NCBI GenBank assembly: GCA_047518225.1
Contig: JAKZRK010000063.1
Span: 1 to 5,446 of the forward strand
DNA: 5,446 nucleotides
Source of the DNA: GCA-2731375 sp047518225
GTDB lineage: Bacteria; Pseudomonadota; Alphaproteobacteria; GCA-2731375
Direction: 5' to 3'
Part shown: positions 1 through 5,446 of the stretch, piece after piece
How positions within the stretch are numbered: the stretch's first letter is position 1
Layout of the letters: every line of letters starts with the position of its first letter
Notes under the pieces: model-generated
What the model saw: only the letters and a program-made list of their open reading frames with translations
The model's database searches: none
Told to the model about the DNA's origin: nothing
Made by a program: the position numbers and the translations under genes

Positions 1-2
1 AT

Positions 3-320
3 GGCCCCAAGTACGACAAAGCGGTGGCCTGCCTGGCCAAGGACCGCGACGTGTTGCTCGCCTTCTACGACTTCCCGGCCGAGCACTGGAAGCACATTCG
101 CACCACCAATCCCATCGAAAGCACCTTTGCGACCGTGCGCCTCAGGACCACCAAGACCAACGGCTGCCTCAGCCGCATGACGGCGCTCACCATGGTCTTC
201 AAGCTGTGCCAGTCGGCCAGCAAGAAGTGGCGTCGCCTGGACGGCTCGCACCAGATCGCCGACATCATTCAAGGCGTCAAATTCAAGGACGGAGAAAAGC
301 TAACCGAACGCGCCGCCTGA
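3..320 (+). CDS. IS256-family (Mutator-type) transposase, C-terminal part
   Basis: This is the last 105 or so codons of a DDE transposase that cuts and joins the IS ends. The reading frame is open from the window edge (beginning GPKYDKAVACLAKDRD), so the true start is upstream; the GTG at 24 is internal. The motif FPAEHWKHIRTTNPIES is the classic IS256 C-terminal signature, and the glutamate of NPIES (codon 117-119) should be the catalytic E of the DDE triad. It is followed by FATVRLRTTKTNGCLSR and a short tail ending in RAA, typical of rhizobial and rhodospirillacean members. The two catalytic aspartates lie outside the window. No frameshift or stop is seen in the visible part, so the copy could be active. 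Family assignment is from recognised motifs and is secure; the subgroup is not. Confidence 0.93.
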   Translation, partial: GPKYDKAVACLAKDRDVLLAFYDFPAEHWKHIRTTNPIESTFATVRLRTTKTNGCLSRMTALTMVFKLCQSASKKWRRLDGSHQIADIIQGVKFKDGEKLTERAA

Positions 321-328
321 AACCTGCG

Positions 329-351
329 TCAGCAACTTTTGACAATAGCTC
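329..351 (+). repeat. Probable right terminal inverted repeat of the IS256-type element
   Basis: Read outside-in, the end is GAGCTATTGTCAAAAGTTGC, which has the GAG-start and TTGTCA core I associate with IS256-family ends. It lies just after the transposase stop, where such a repeat belongs. It also contains an outward-facing TTGACA (339-344), a perfect -35 hexamer. The partner repeat is out of view. Confidence 0.7.
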
Positions 352-606
352 TTCCACGGCTCGGCGTTACCAATACGTCCGGTGGGGGCGTATGATTTCC
401 GAATTTCAAAAACCCGGGCACTGACGGATTCGAGCGACATGCGCGCGCAGGGGTACGCGGCAGTTGGAATTCATCCGCTTTCGGAGTGCTGACGGAGAGC
501 GAATTCGAGTGCTACCGGAACTCCCAGAGGATGGAAAAATATATCGATATATCAGTGGGTTAGGAGAGGCCCTGGCGGGTGCAGCGGCTCTGCTGCTGCG
601 AGGCCT
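352..606. other. Unassigned stretch between the IS end and the operon
   Basis: No gene is supported in these 255 bases. Frame 1 is stopped at 490-492 and frame 3 at 393-395 and 561-563. Frame 2 is stopped at 422-424; after that it stays open with a possible TTG start at 464, running to 667. That frame uses codons rare in the neighbouring genes (CGA, GGA, CTA, ATA, TTA) and shows no family motif. The patch around 535-555 is AT-rich and contains a perfect 14-base palindrome, ATATATCGATATAT (539-552). AGGAG at 562-566 has no start codon at a useful distance. Most likely this is scrambled or foreign DNA left by rearrangement; a promoter for the downstream genes is possible but not shown. Confidence 0.5.
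539..552. repeat. 14-base AT-rich palindrome
   Basis: ATATATCGATATAT is its own reverse complement. It sits in the only markedly AT-rich patch near the operon. It could be an operator-like site or chance; nothing else supports a function. Confidence 0.3.
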
Positions 607-648
607 ACCATTTTCGAAGACTCGCTGCCCCTCGATCATGTCGACCCG

Positions 649-1032
649 GTGCGGCGCGGCGATATGATCCGTTTTGCCGTCCCGATCGATGATCTGTTTC
701 GCCCGGACGAGGTCGCGCCCCGGCCGCGCGGACGGTCTTTTCTGGATCGCATGGCGGCCAGCTTGAAACGCGCCCGGCCAGGTCTGCAGGCCGAGGTGGA
801 AATGGTGTTGGGCACCGGGATGAGCTTGCCAACCGGGGATCATGCCATCGGCACTTTTGAAATGCGCCGGGTGTCCAGTCTGGCCCATGCCCTGCGCCGG
901 CGCGGCGTTGCCGCCACGGCCATGCGTACCGGCCTGATGCCCGGCGATCCCGGGCAGATCGCGTTCATCTTTCGGGTCCATGACCAGGCGCGGGCGCGGG
1001 TCACGTTCTCCGAACTTGTGGTGCGCCAATGA
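649..1032 (+). CDS. OmpA/MotB-like C-terminal domain protein, probably an N-terminally truncated remnant
   Basis: From GTG at 649 this encodes 127 residues; coherent family-like sequence already begins near 607 (TIFEDSLPLDHVDPVRRGD), upstream of any usable start. The order matches the OmpA-like half of the next gene: a strand (MIRFAVPIDDLFRPDE), a helix (SFLDRMAASLKRA), a strand (EVEMVLGTG), a helix (RRVSSLAHALRRRGV) and a final strand (IAFIFRVHD). I therefore read it as a MotB-like paralogue. The membrane segment and linker that should precede it are absent, the frame has no ATG, GTG or TTG between its stop at 490-492 and 649, and no ribosome site precedes 649 or the ATG at 664. The peptidoglycan-binding HTD is replaced by GTG (residues 55-57). 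Its stop overlaps the next start as ATGA, so it belonged to the operon. A dead gene fragment is more likely than a functional short protein. Confidence 0.6.
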   Translation: MRRGDMIRFAVPIDDLFRPDEVAPRPRGRSFLDRMAASLKRARPGLQAEVEMVLGTGMSLPTGDHAIGTFEMRRVSSLAHALRRRGVAATAMRTGLMPGDPGQIAFIFRVHDQARARVTFSELVVRQ

Positions 1033-1757
1033 CCGGGTATTCGCCAAGCCGGCCCCGGCAGCCGGCCTTCCGCGCCTGGATGGTGACGTTCGCCGATCTG
1101 CTCTCTTTATTGCTGGCCTTCTTCGTGCTGCTGTTCGCCATGTCTAAGGTGGAAACCAATGCCTGGAAAACACTGGTCGATGCCCTGTCGGACCATCTGA
1201 ACCCGTTGCATCAATGGACCCCGCCGCCGGTGGACACCGAAAGCACCGCGTCCAGGCAGTTCGCCAAACGTGCCATTGATCTGGATTATCTGGCGGGCGT
1301 TCTACGGGCCAAAATGGCCGACGGCGATATACTGAGCCATAGTATCCTGCATCGCCTGGATGACACCCTGGTCGTTTCACTGCCGGGCAATTTGATATTT
1401 TCGCCAGGCCAGGCGCAATTACACGACGGCAGTCAACAGGCCATGGCGGCCCTGGCCTCGGCATTGAAATTGGTTGGCAACAGTATCGAGCTGGTTGGTC
1501 ACACCAACGCCACACCGCCGCCGTCCGGCTCGCCCTTCAATTCCAATTGGGATCTTTCCCTGGCGCGTGCCCTGGCACTGGCCAACGGGTTGCGGGCGGC
1601 GGGTTATGCCGACACGATCAAGACACTTGGCGCCGCCGACGCCGGCTATCACGATATTTCAGCGAAACTGTCCCATGCCCAGCGGCAAATTCTGTCGCGG
1701 CGGGTTGACCTGGTGATCCGCGAGACTTCGGCCGGGGGAGGCGCCAATGCGCCGTAG
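1029..1757 (+). CDS. MotB-like stator protein (membrane plug plus OmpA-like peptidoglycan-binding domain)
   Basis: MotB-type proteins pair with MotA-type channels to form ion-driven stators and anchor them to peptidoglycan. This 242-residue protein has a short cytoplasmic tail, then WMVTFADLLSLLLAFFVLLF (residues 17-36), the single membrane helix with the family's proton-carrying aspartate at D23. Residues 40-65 form a plug/linker region. An OmpA-like domain follows at about 115-230: LIFSPG, then IELVGHTN (N160), SNWDLSLARA with the conserved R180, and a closing strand RRVDLVIRE. The usual HTD aspartate that contacts diaminopimelate is asparagine here. It is shorter than E. coli MotB (about 308). 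The start overlaps the upstream stop (ATGA), and the end overlaps the next gene by 11 bases. It may be an accessory stator rather than the main flagellar MotB; no flagellar gene is in view and no MotA partner is visible. Confidence 0.87.
   Translation: MTGYSPSRPRQPAFRAWMVTFADLLSLLLAFFVLLFAMSKVETNAWKTLVDALSDHLNPLHQWTPPPVDTESTASRQFAKRAIDLDYLAGVLRAKMADGDILSHSILHRLDDTLVVSLPGNLIFSPGQAQLHDGSQQAMAALASALKLVGNSIELVGHTNATPPPSGSPFNSNWDLSLARALALANGLRAAGYADTIKTLGAADAGYHDISAKLSHAQRQILSRRVDLVIRETSAGGGANAP
1734..1741 (+). promoter_or_regulatory. Ribosome binding site for the large periplasmic protein
   Basis: GGGGGAGG lies inside the 3' end of the MotB-like gene, 5 bases before the ATG at 1747. It is the clearest Shine-Dalgarno in the window and fixes the start, which also gives a good signal peptide. 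Confidence 0.75.
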
Positions 1758-4700
1758 CCGAATTTTCCTCGCCGGGCTTGCACTGCTGATGGCGCTGATT
1801 TTCGCCGCCGGATCGGGCCATGACGCCTTCGCCGTGACCAAGGTGAAGGTGCGGGCGGGCATCCATAAGGGCTATGCCCGCATCGTGTTCGATTGGCCGG
1901 TTCCGGTGACCTACACCACCGATTTGGGCAGCGACCGTCTGCGCATTCGTTTTTCCAAGCCCTTTGCGGCGAATTACGCCGCCGTTCGCCGGCATTTGGA
2001 TAGATACATTGCCAACATCGTAGCCTCCGAGGACGGCTACGCGGTGGATATGAAATTGCTGCGGCAGGTTCGTTTGCGGGACCGCCGCATCGATGGGGTT
2101 CTGGCCTTTGACCTGGTGGCCAATCCGAAAGCCGTGGCGCGGAAGGCTGCCGGCGGGAAGCCGTCTGGTCGGAAACCTTCCAGCAGGAAAGTTTCCGGCA
2201 AGGCGGCGGCTAAATCCGCCAGGAAGCAGGATCGCGCCCAGGCGGCCGCGGCCCGGGTGGCGCGCGGTACGGCGGAACGGGTCCGGGTCCGGGCAGGCGA
2301 ACATGGCAGACTCAGTCGTCTGGTCTTCGATTGGCGGCGCAATGTCGCCTATACGGTGGTGCTTGGCGAGGGCGGCTTAAGCGTGGCCTTCGCACGCCCG
2401 GCCCATGTCGATCTGACGGAGTTGGATAAGGATCCACCCCGCTATATTCGCGGTGCCGAGGCAGTCGTTGACAAGGATGGCACGCGGGTGACCGTGCGCA
2501 CGAAGGTTGGCGTGCGGTTCCGTCATTTCCGCGCCGGCACCAAAATCGTGCTGGATATCTATGCCGCGAAAAAAGACCGGAAAGGCAAGGGAAAGAACGC
2601 GGCCAAACACGCTGAAAACGGCAAAAAATCCAGCACCGGCAACATCGCCGGCAACGCTTCCGGCACCGCGCCGGGCGTGGGGCCGGCAAGGCTCGTGGCG
2701 AACAAGTCCATGCTGCGCGCCGCCCAGGAACATGGCATTAAGGAATACGTCAAGCGGGCCGCGAAGGCGGCCACGGGGGGTCCCAAATCCCTGCTTGGCG
2801 GCGCCAGGAAGGGCCGGCGGGAAGATCCTGGCGAGAGCCGACCGGCGGTCGATGCGGATTCCGCGAAACTGCACGATGTCAGCATCGAATTGGCTGAAAA
2901 AGGTGAAGAACTGCGGCTGTTGTTCACTTGGGAAAAACCGGTGCCTGCGGTGGTCTTTGAACGTTCGGGCTACGTCTGGGCGGTGTTCGGGCGCCGCTCG
3001 GAAATCGACAGCCGGCGCCTGGCCGGCAACGACTGGATCAGTGGCGCCACTCAAATCCGCAACGACAACGCCACGGTGTTGCGCCTGAAGGTGCGGGCTG
3101 GCCTGTTCCCGGTCATGCAACGGCGGGGCAGATTCTGGCAGTTGACGTTGACCCCATCAGGGGGCGGACCAAAAACCCTGCTGTCCCCCGTGGCGCAGCC
3201 GTTTCACAAGAACGGCCCGCGGGTGCTCATTCCAGCCAAGGATTCCGCCCGCCAGGTGCGTCTATACGATCCCGAAGTCGGGGACGAGGTGTATGCCATA
3301 CCCATGCTGGCTTCCGGCGCCGGGATGCCGATCCGCCACATCTATGTGGAATTTCAACTGCTTGCCACCGCCCAAGGTCTCGTCATCAAGTCCGAGATCG
3401 ACGACCTCATAATCCGCGCGGCGCGGCGTGGCGTGATCGCGACCACCAGGACCGGATTGGTGATTTCCGCCCTGGACAGCGACACGGTACAGGCCGCAAA
3501 CACCTATAGCGCGTCCATGAAGCGTCCGATCATGCAAATGTACGATTGGCGTGGCGGCCGCGCCGACGATCCCAAGGCATTCGATGGCTATCACAAGGCG
3601 CTGTTGTTTCGCCTGGCGTCCGCGCCCAAGGCGGGCCGCAACAAGGCGCGTTGGGCGTTGGCCAAGTTCTATCTCGGCCAAGGCCTGTTCGCCAAGGCCG
3701 GCGGCATCATGCAATTGATGGAGGAGAGCGACGCCCGCGCGGCCGCCGATCCGCAATTCCGGGCCGCCCGCGGTCTGGTACGCCTGCTGCTGAACCGTCT
3801 GGCGGAAGCCGAGAAGGACCTGCTGAACGTCGACCTGCGGCTATATCCCGACGTTGCGCTTTGGCGCGGTAGCGTTATGTCCCGGCTTGGCAAATTTGAC
3901 GAGGCAAACCGGCATTTCGTCCCGGGCCTCCGGGCCTTGCCCGATATGCCGAAAGCGTTCCGCGCCCGCCTGTTCGAGGATTGGGCCGTGGCCGCCGCCG
4001 CTGTCGACGACAAGGCCAGCCTGCATTCGGCCTCGCAGAAATGGCGCAAAATGGAAAGCGGGGCCCGCGTCACGACTGTTTTGGAGTTTCTGGCCGGCAA
4101 GGCCGCCCTGCGGGAAAAAGAATACGAAAAGGCCGAGAAACATTTGCGAAGCGCCATCCAGGCGGGCTATCGCCCCTATGCCGCGCGGGCCCGTCTGGCC
4201 TTGATCGACGCGGAGAGGGAGCAGGAAATGATCGACCGGGACGAGGCCATCGGGCGCTACGAGAGTTTGCGCTTCGCCTGGCGCGGTGACAGCGTGGAAC
4301 TGGATCTGATTGGCCGTACCGTCGGTCTGGAACTGGAAAAACTAGATTATGCCGGCGCAATGGGTCATTTGCGCGACGCCGTATCGTATTTCCCGAAAAC
4401 CAAGACGACCCTGAAAATGGCCGAACGCATGAAGCGGACCTTTGTCGATCTGTTCCTGAACGGCAAGGCGGACAACCTGCCGCCCATCAGCGCCCTGGCC
4501 CTCTATTTCGAGTTCAAGGAACTGACGCCCCTGGGCAAGCAAGGGGACGCCATGATCCAGCGTTTGGCCGATCGGCTGGCCGATGTGGACCTTTTGGCAC
4601 GGGCCGCGCGCCTGTTGGAGCATCAGGTTAAATACCGTCTGCGGGGGGCCGAGAAAGTTAAGGTCCAGACCCGGCTGGCGGTGATCTATCTGCTCGACGC

Positions 4701-5244
4701 CATGCCGGAAAAGGCGCTGAAAATTCTCCGCGACGGCAAGACCAAGAGGTTGGGCGAGGCCCTGTTGGCCCAACGCCGTTACCTGCAAGCCCGGGCCCTG
4801 GCGGAACTGGACCAAATCGATGAAGCCCTGGCCCTTTTGGCCGCCGATACCTCGGCCCCCGCCAAACTGCTGCGGGCCGGAATTTATTGGCGCGGCCAGC
4901 GCTGGTCCCAGGCCGCCGAGACGACGGAAAATCTGTTGGGCCAACGCTGGCGGGCGGACGAGGCCTTGAACGCCATAGAGCAGAGCCAGGTGGTGCAACT
5001 GGCCGTCTCTTACTACATGGCCGGGGACGCCAAATCGTTGAAGGGCGTCAACAACCGCTACGGCGACAAAATGGCCAAGGGTCCGCACGCCGAAACCTTT
5101 CGGGTATTGACCCACAAGGTCGATCAATCACAGACCAAATTCCGCGACCTGGCCGGCCAGATCGCCCGCGTCGCCGACCTGGAAGCCTTCATGGCCTCGT
5201 ACCGCGACAAGGTGGAAAACGGCGGCCTCAGCACCCTCAATTAA
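1747..5244 (+). CDS. Large exported protein with three AMIN-like domains and C-terminal TPR repeats
   Basis: The 1165-residue product starts with a Sec signal peptide (RRSR, hydrophobic 6-22, likely cleavage after AFA at 29), so it should be periplasmic. Residues 33-125 and 179-273 are two related AMIN-like beta domains sharing V-VRAG-H, R-VFDW, V-YT--LG and RYI; a more diverged third copy lies at about 375-470 (LLFTWEKPVPAVVFERSGY). AMIN domains in AmiC and PilQ bind the cell wall or direct localisation. Lys/Ala/Gly-rich linkers (128-178, 276-370) separate them. Residues 479-598 are an unassigned, mostly beta region. From about 605 to 1150 the protein is alpha-helical with TPR-like units, clearest at 632-658, 666-732, 776-808, 970-997 and 1008-1060 (for example KAALREKEYEKAEKHLRSAI). 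It is translationally coupled to the MotB-like gene, suggesting a periplasmic scaffold or partner for that stator. The frame is intact. Domain calls come from pattern recognition and the exact function is unknown. Confidence 0.88.
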   Translation: MRRSRIFLAGLALLMALIFAAGSGHDAFAVTKVKVRAGIHKGYARIVFDWPVPVTYTTDLGSDRLRIRFSKPFAANYAAVRRHLDRYIANIVASEDGYAVDMKLLRQVRLRDRRIDGVLAFDLVANPKAVARKAAGGKPSGRKPSSRKVSGKAAAKSARKQDRAQAAAARVARGTAERVRVRAGEHGRLSRLVFDWRRNVAYTVVLGEGGLSVAFARPAHVDLTELDKDPPRYIRGAEAVVDKDGTRVTVRTKVGVRFRHFRAGTKIVLDIYAAKKDRKGKGKNAAKHAENGKKSSTGNIAGNASGTAPGVGPARLVANKSMLRAAQEHGIKEYVKRAAKAATGGPKSLLGGARKGRREDPGESRPAVDADSAKLHDVSIELAEKGEELRLLFTWEKPVPAVVFERSGYVWAVFGRRSEIDSRRLAGNDWISGATQIRNDNATVLRLKVRAGLFPVMQRRGRFWQLTLTPSGGGPKTLLSPVAQPFHKNGPRVLIPAKDSARQVRLYDPEVGDEVYAIPMLASGAGMPIRHIYVEFQLLATAQGLVIKSEIDDLIIRAARRGVIATTRTGLVISALDSDTVQAANTYSASMKRPIMQMYDWRGGRADDPKAFDGYHKALLFRLASAPKAGRNKARWALAKFYLGQGLFAKAGGIMQLMEESDARAAADPQFRAARGLVRLLLNRLAEAEKDLLNVDLRLYPDVALWRGSVMSRLGKFDEANRHFVPGLRALPDMPKAFRARLFEDWAVAAAAVDDKASLHSASQKWRKMESGARVTTVLEFLAGKAALREKEYEKAEKHLRSAIQAGYRPYAARARLALIDAEREQEMIDRDEAIGRYESLRFAWRGDSVELDLIGRTVGLELEKLDYAGAMGHLRDAVSYFPKTKTTLKMAERMKRTFVDLFLNGKADNLPPISALALYFEFKELTPLGKQGDAMIQRLADRLADVDLLARAARLLEHQVKYRLRGAEKVKVQTRLAVIYLLDAMPEKALKILRDGKTKRLGEALLAQRRYLQARALAELDQIDEALALLAADTSAPAKLLRAGIYWRGQRWSQAAETTENLLGQRWRADEALNAIEQSQVVQLAVSYYMAGDAKSLKGVNNRYGDKMAKGPHAETFRVLTHKVDQSQTKFRDLAGQIARVADLEAFMASYRDKVENGGLSTLN
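1843..2403 (+). repeat. Duplicated AMIN-like motif within the large periplasmic protein
   Basis: Protein residues 33-73 (1843-1965) and 179-219 (2281-2403) align without gaps in the core: VKVRAGIHKGYARIVFDW against VRVRAGEHGRLSRLVFDW, then V-YT, LG, and a strand ending in F plus S/A-K/R-P. The homology continues through RYI and a closing hydrophobic strand in each copy. The match is at protein level; the DNA has diverged, so the duplication is old. Confidence 0.75.
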
Positions 5245-5310
5245 GGTTTGTTCGGTCCCCGATCGCGATGACGCCCTACTAGGCGCGCCGCCGTGGGAGC
5301 GCGTGGCTCT
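5245..5310. other. Short spacer after the operon
   Basis: The 66 bases between the TPR gene stop and the next IS contain no gene and no clear intrinsic terminator: there is no GC hairpin followed by a T run. It holds the 8-base palindrome GGCGCGCC (5282-5289) and CTAG at 5279-5282, with a second CTAG at 5309-5312. The natural operon terminator may have been displaced by the insertion, or termination may be Rho-dependent. Confidence 0.4.
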
Positions 5311-5343
5311 AGCAGTCTGTCGGATTTGAGGGTGTTTTGACGC

Positions 5344-5370
5344 TACAATTCTGCTCTGTTCTGGTATGAT
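5344..5370 (+). promoter_or_regulatory. Possible IS transposase promoter -10 elements
   Basis: Two near-consensus -10 hexamers are present: TACAAT (5344-5349), and TATGAT (5365-5370) with an extended TG one base upstream. TTGACG (5337-5342) is a good -35 but is 22 bases from the second -10, longer than usual, and the first -10 has no good -35. A start from TATGAT would fall at about the ATG, giving an almost leaderless message. A weak, low-level promoter would be normal for a transposase. Confidence 0.25.
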
Positions 5371-5375
5371 TCTTG

Positions 5376-5446
5376 ATGAAGAATTTTCGCTCTTATGACC
5401 GTTCACAACGGATGCTTTTGCCGCCTGATCTTAAGGACTGGGTGGC
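5376..5446 (+). CDS. IS1182-family-type transposase, N-terminal start only
   Basis: The frame begins ATG at 5376 and runs off the window. Its first residues, MKNFRSYDRSQRMLLPPDL, then KDWV, match the N-terminal pattern of IS1182-type transposases: a short basic/aromatic lead, then LLPP-L-DWV, the start of the DUF772 region. An in-frame TGA at 5367-5369 limits the start to this ATG or a TTG one codon earlier; no strong ribosome site is present. Only 23 codons are visible, so the catalytic domain and intactness cannot be judged, and a related DUF772-carrying IS5-type transposase is an alternative. Confidence 0.72.
   Translation, partial: MKNFRSYDRSQRMLLPPDLKDWV

Larger units (their letters stand above)
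1..351 (+). mobile_element. Right end of an IS256-family insertion sequence
   Basis: The segment holds the 3' part of an IS256-type transposase gene followed, 8 bases after its stop codon, by a sequence that looks like the element's terminal inverted repeat, ending TTTTGACAATAGCTC at about 351. IS256 elements move by a DDE transposase and usually duplicate 8-9 bases of target, so TTCCACGG (352-359) would be the candidate duplication. The left end lies outside the window, so neither the inverted-repeat match nor the duplication can be tested, and the exact boundary is uncertain by a few bases. Confidence 0.85.
5311..5446 (+). mobile_element. Left end of a second IS, probably IS1182 family
   Basis: The drop in GC content, the sequence GTCTGTCGGATTTGAGGGTG at about 5315 and the start of a transposase frame at 5376 mark the entry into a new element. 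The boundary is placed near 5311 by base composition and the position of the leader. The right end is outside the window, so the inverted repeat cannot be confirmed. Confidence 0.65.

Noticed and set aside
206..424. Plus-strand 72-codon frame crossing the IS256 right end
   Set aside because: It is out of frame with the transposase, spans the IS boundary and encodes low-complexity Arg-rich sequence.
464..667. Possible 67-residue gene upstream of the MotB-like remnant
   Set aside because: TTG start without ribosome site, codon use unlike the neighbours, no motif, and it ends inside the well-supported frame of the next gene. It might be the 5' part of that gene joined by a frameshift, but it contains no membrane helix, so this is not supported.
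406..1047. Long minus-strand open frame (213 codons) across the MotB-like remnant
   Set aside because: Rich in Gly/Arg/His/Pro with no family motif; it mirrors the coding + strand, as expected in high-GC DNA.
1618..2304. Minus-strand open frame (228 codons) over the MotB-like end and the AMIN-like start
   Set aside because: It runs antisense across two clearly coding, overlapping + strand genes and has no recognisable domain.
2377..3120. Minus-strand open frame (247 codons) within the large gene
   Set aside because: Composition is typical of an antisense shadow of a GC-rich gene, and the + strand has domain-level support here.
4342..5127. Minus-strand open frame (261 codons) opposite the TPR region
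   Set aside because: Gln/Gly/Leu-rich shadow of the TPR helices; no start signal or family motif.
5282..5289. GGCGCGCC palindrome as an operon terminator stem
   Set aside because: There is no loop, no longer stem and no following T run, so it is just an 8-base palindrome in GC-rich DNA.
1..5446. The two flanking IS elements as a composite transposon carrying the operon
   Set aside because: The elements belong to different families with unrelated ends, so they could not mobilise the interval together.

Overview
The window is high-GC DNA with overlapping genes and strong G/C third-position bias. Together with a MotB/OmpA-type protein and a large periplasmic AMIN-like/TPR protein, this suggests a motile alphaproteobacterium, perhaps of the Rhodospirillales (Magnetospirillum-like). 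The taxonomic guess is inference only; no marker gene is present.

Layout, left to right, all on the + strand. Positions 1-351 are the right end of an IS256-family (Mutator-type) insertion sequence: the C-terminal third of its transposase, then a terminal inverted repeat ending near 351. Positions 352-606 hold no gene I can recognise. Positions 607-1032 carry the C-terminal, OmpA-fold half of a MotB-like protein that has no usable start and no membrane segment, so it looks like a gene beheaded by rearrangement near the IS. Positions 1029-1757 encode an intact MotB-like stator protein with one membrane helix, the stator aspartate and an OmpA-like domain. Positions 1747-5244 encode a 1165-residue exported protein with three AMIN-like beta domains, Lys/Ala-rich linkers, an unassigned middle region and a long alpha-helical TPR half. 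From about 5311 to the window end is the left end of a second, unrelated IS, apparently of the IS1182 family, with the first 23 codons of its transposase.

The three central genes overlap by 4 and 11 bases, so they form one translationally coupled operon. The parts are MotB-like membrane/peptidoglycan anchors plus a periplasmic scaffold with AMIN-like and TPR domains. That resembles other ion-driven envelope machines which pair MotA/MotB-like proteins with periplasmic partners (MotB-MotC in rhizobia, Tol-Pal with CpoB, Agl gliding motors). A MotA-like partner would be expected upstream of the IS but is not in the window. The system is a plausible accessory stator or envelope motor module, here probably damaged by IS activity at its 5' side.
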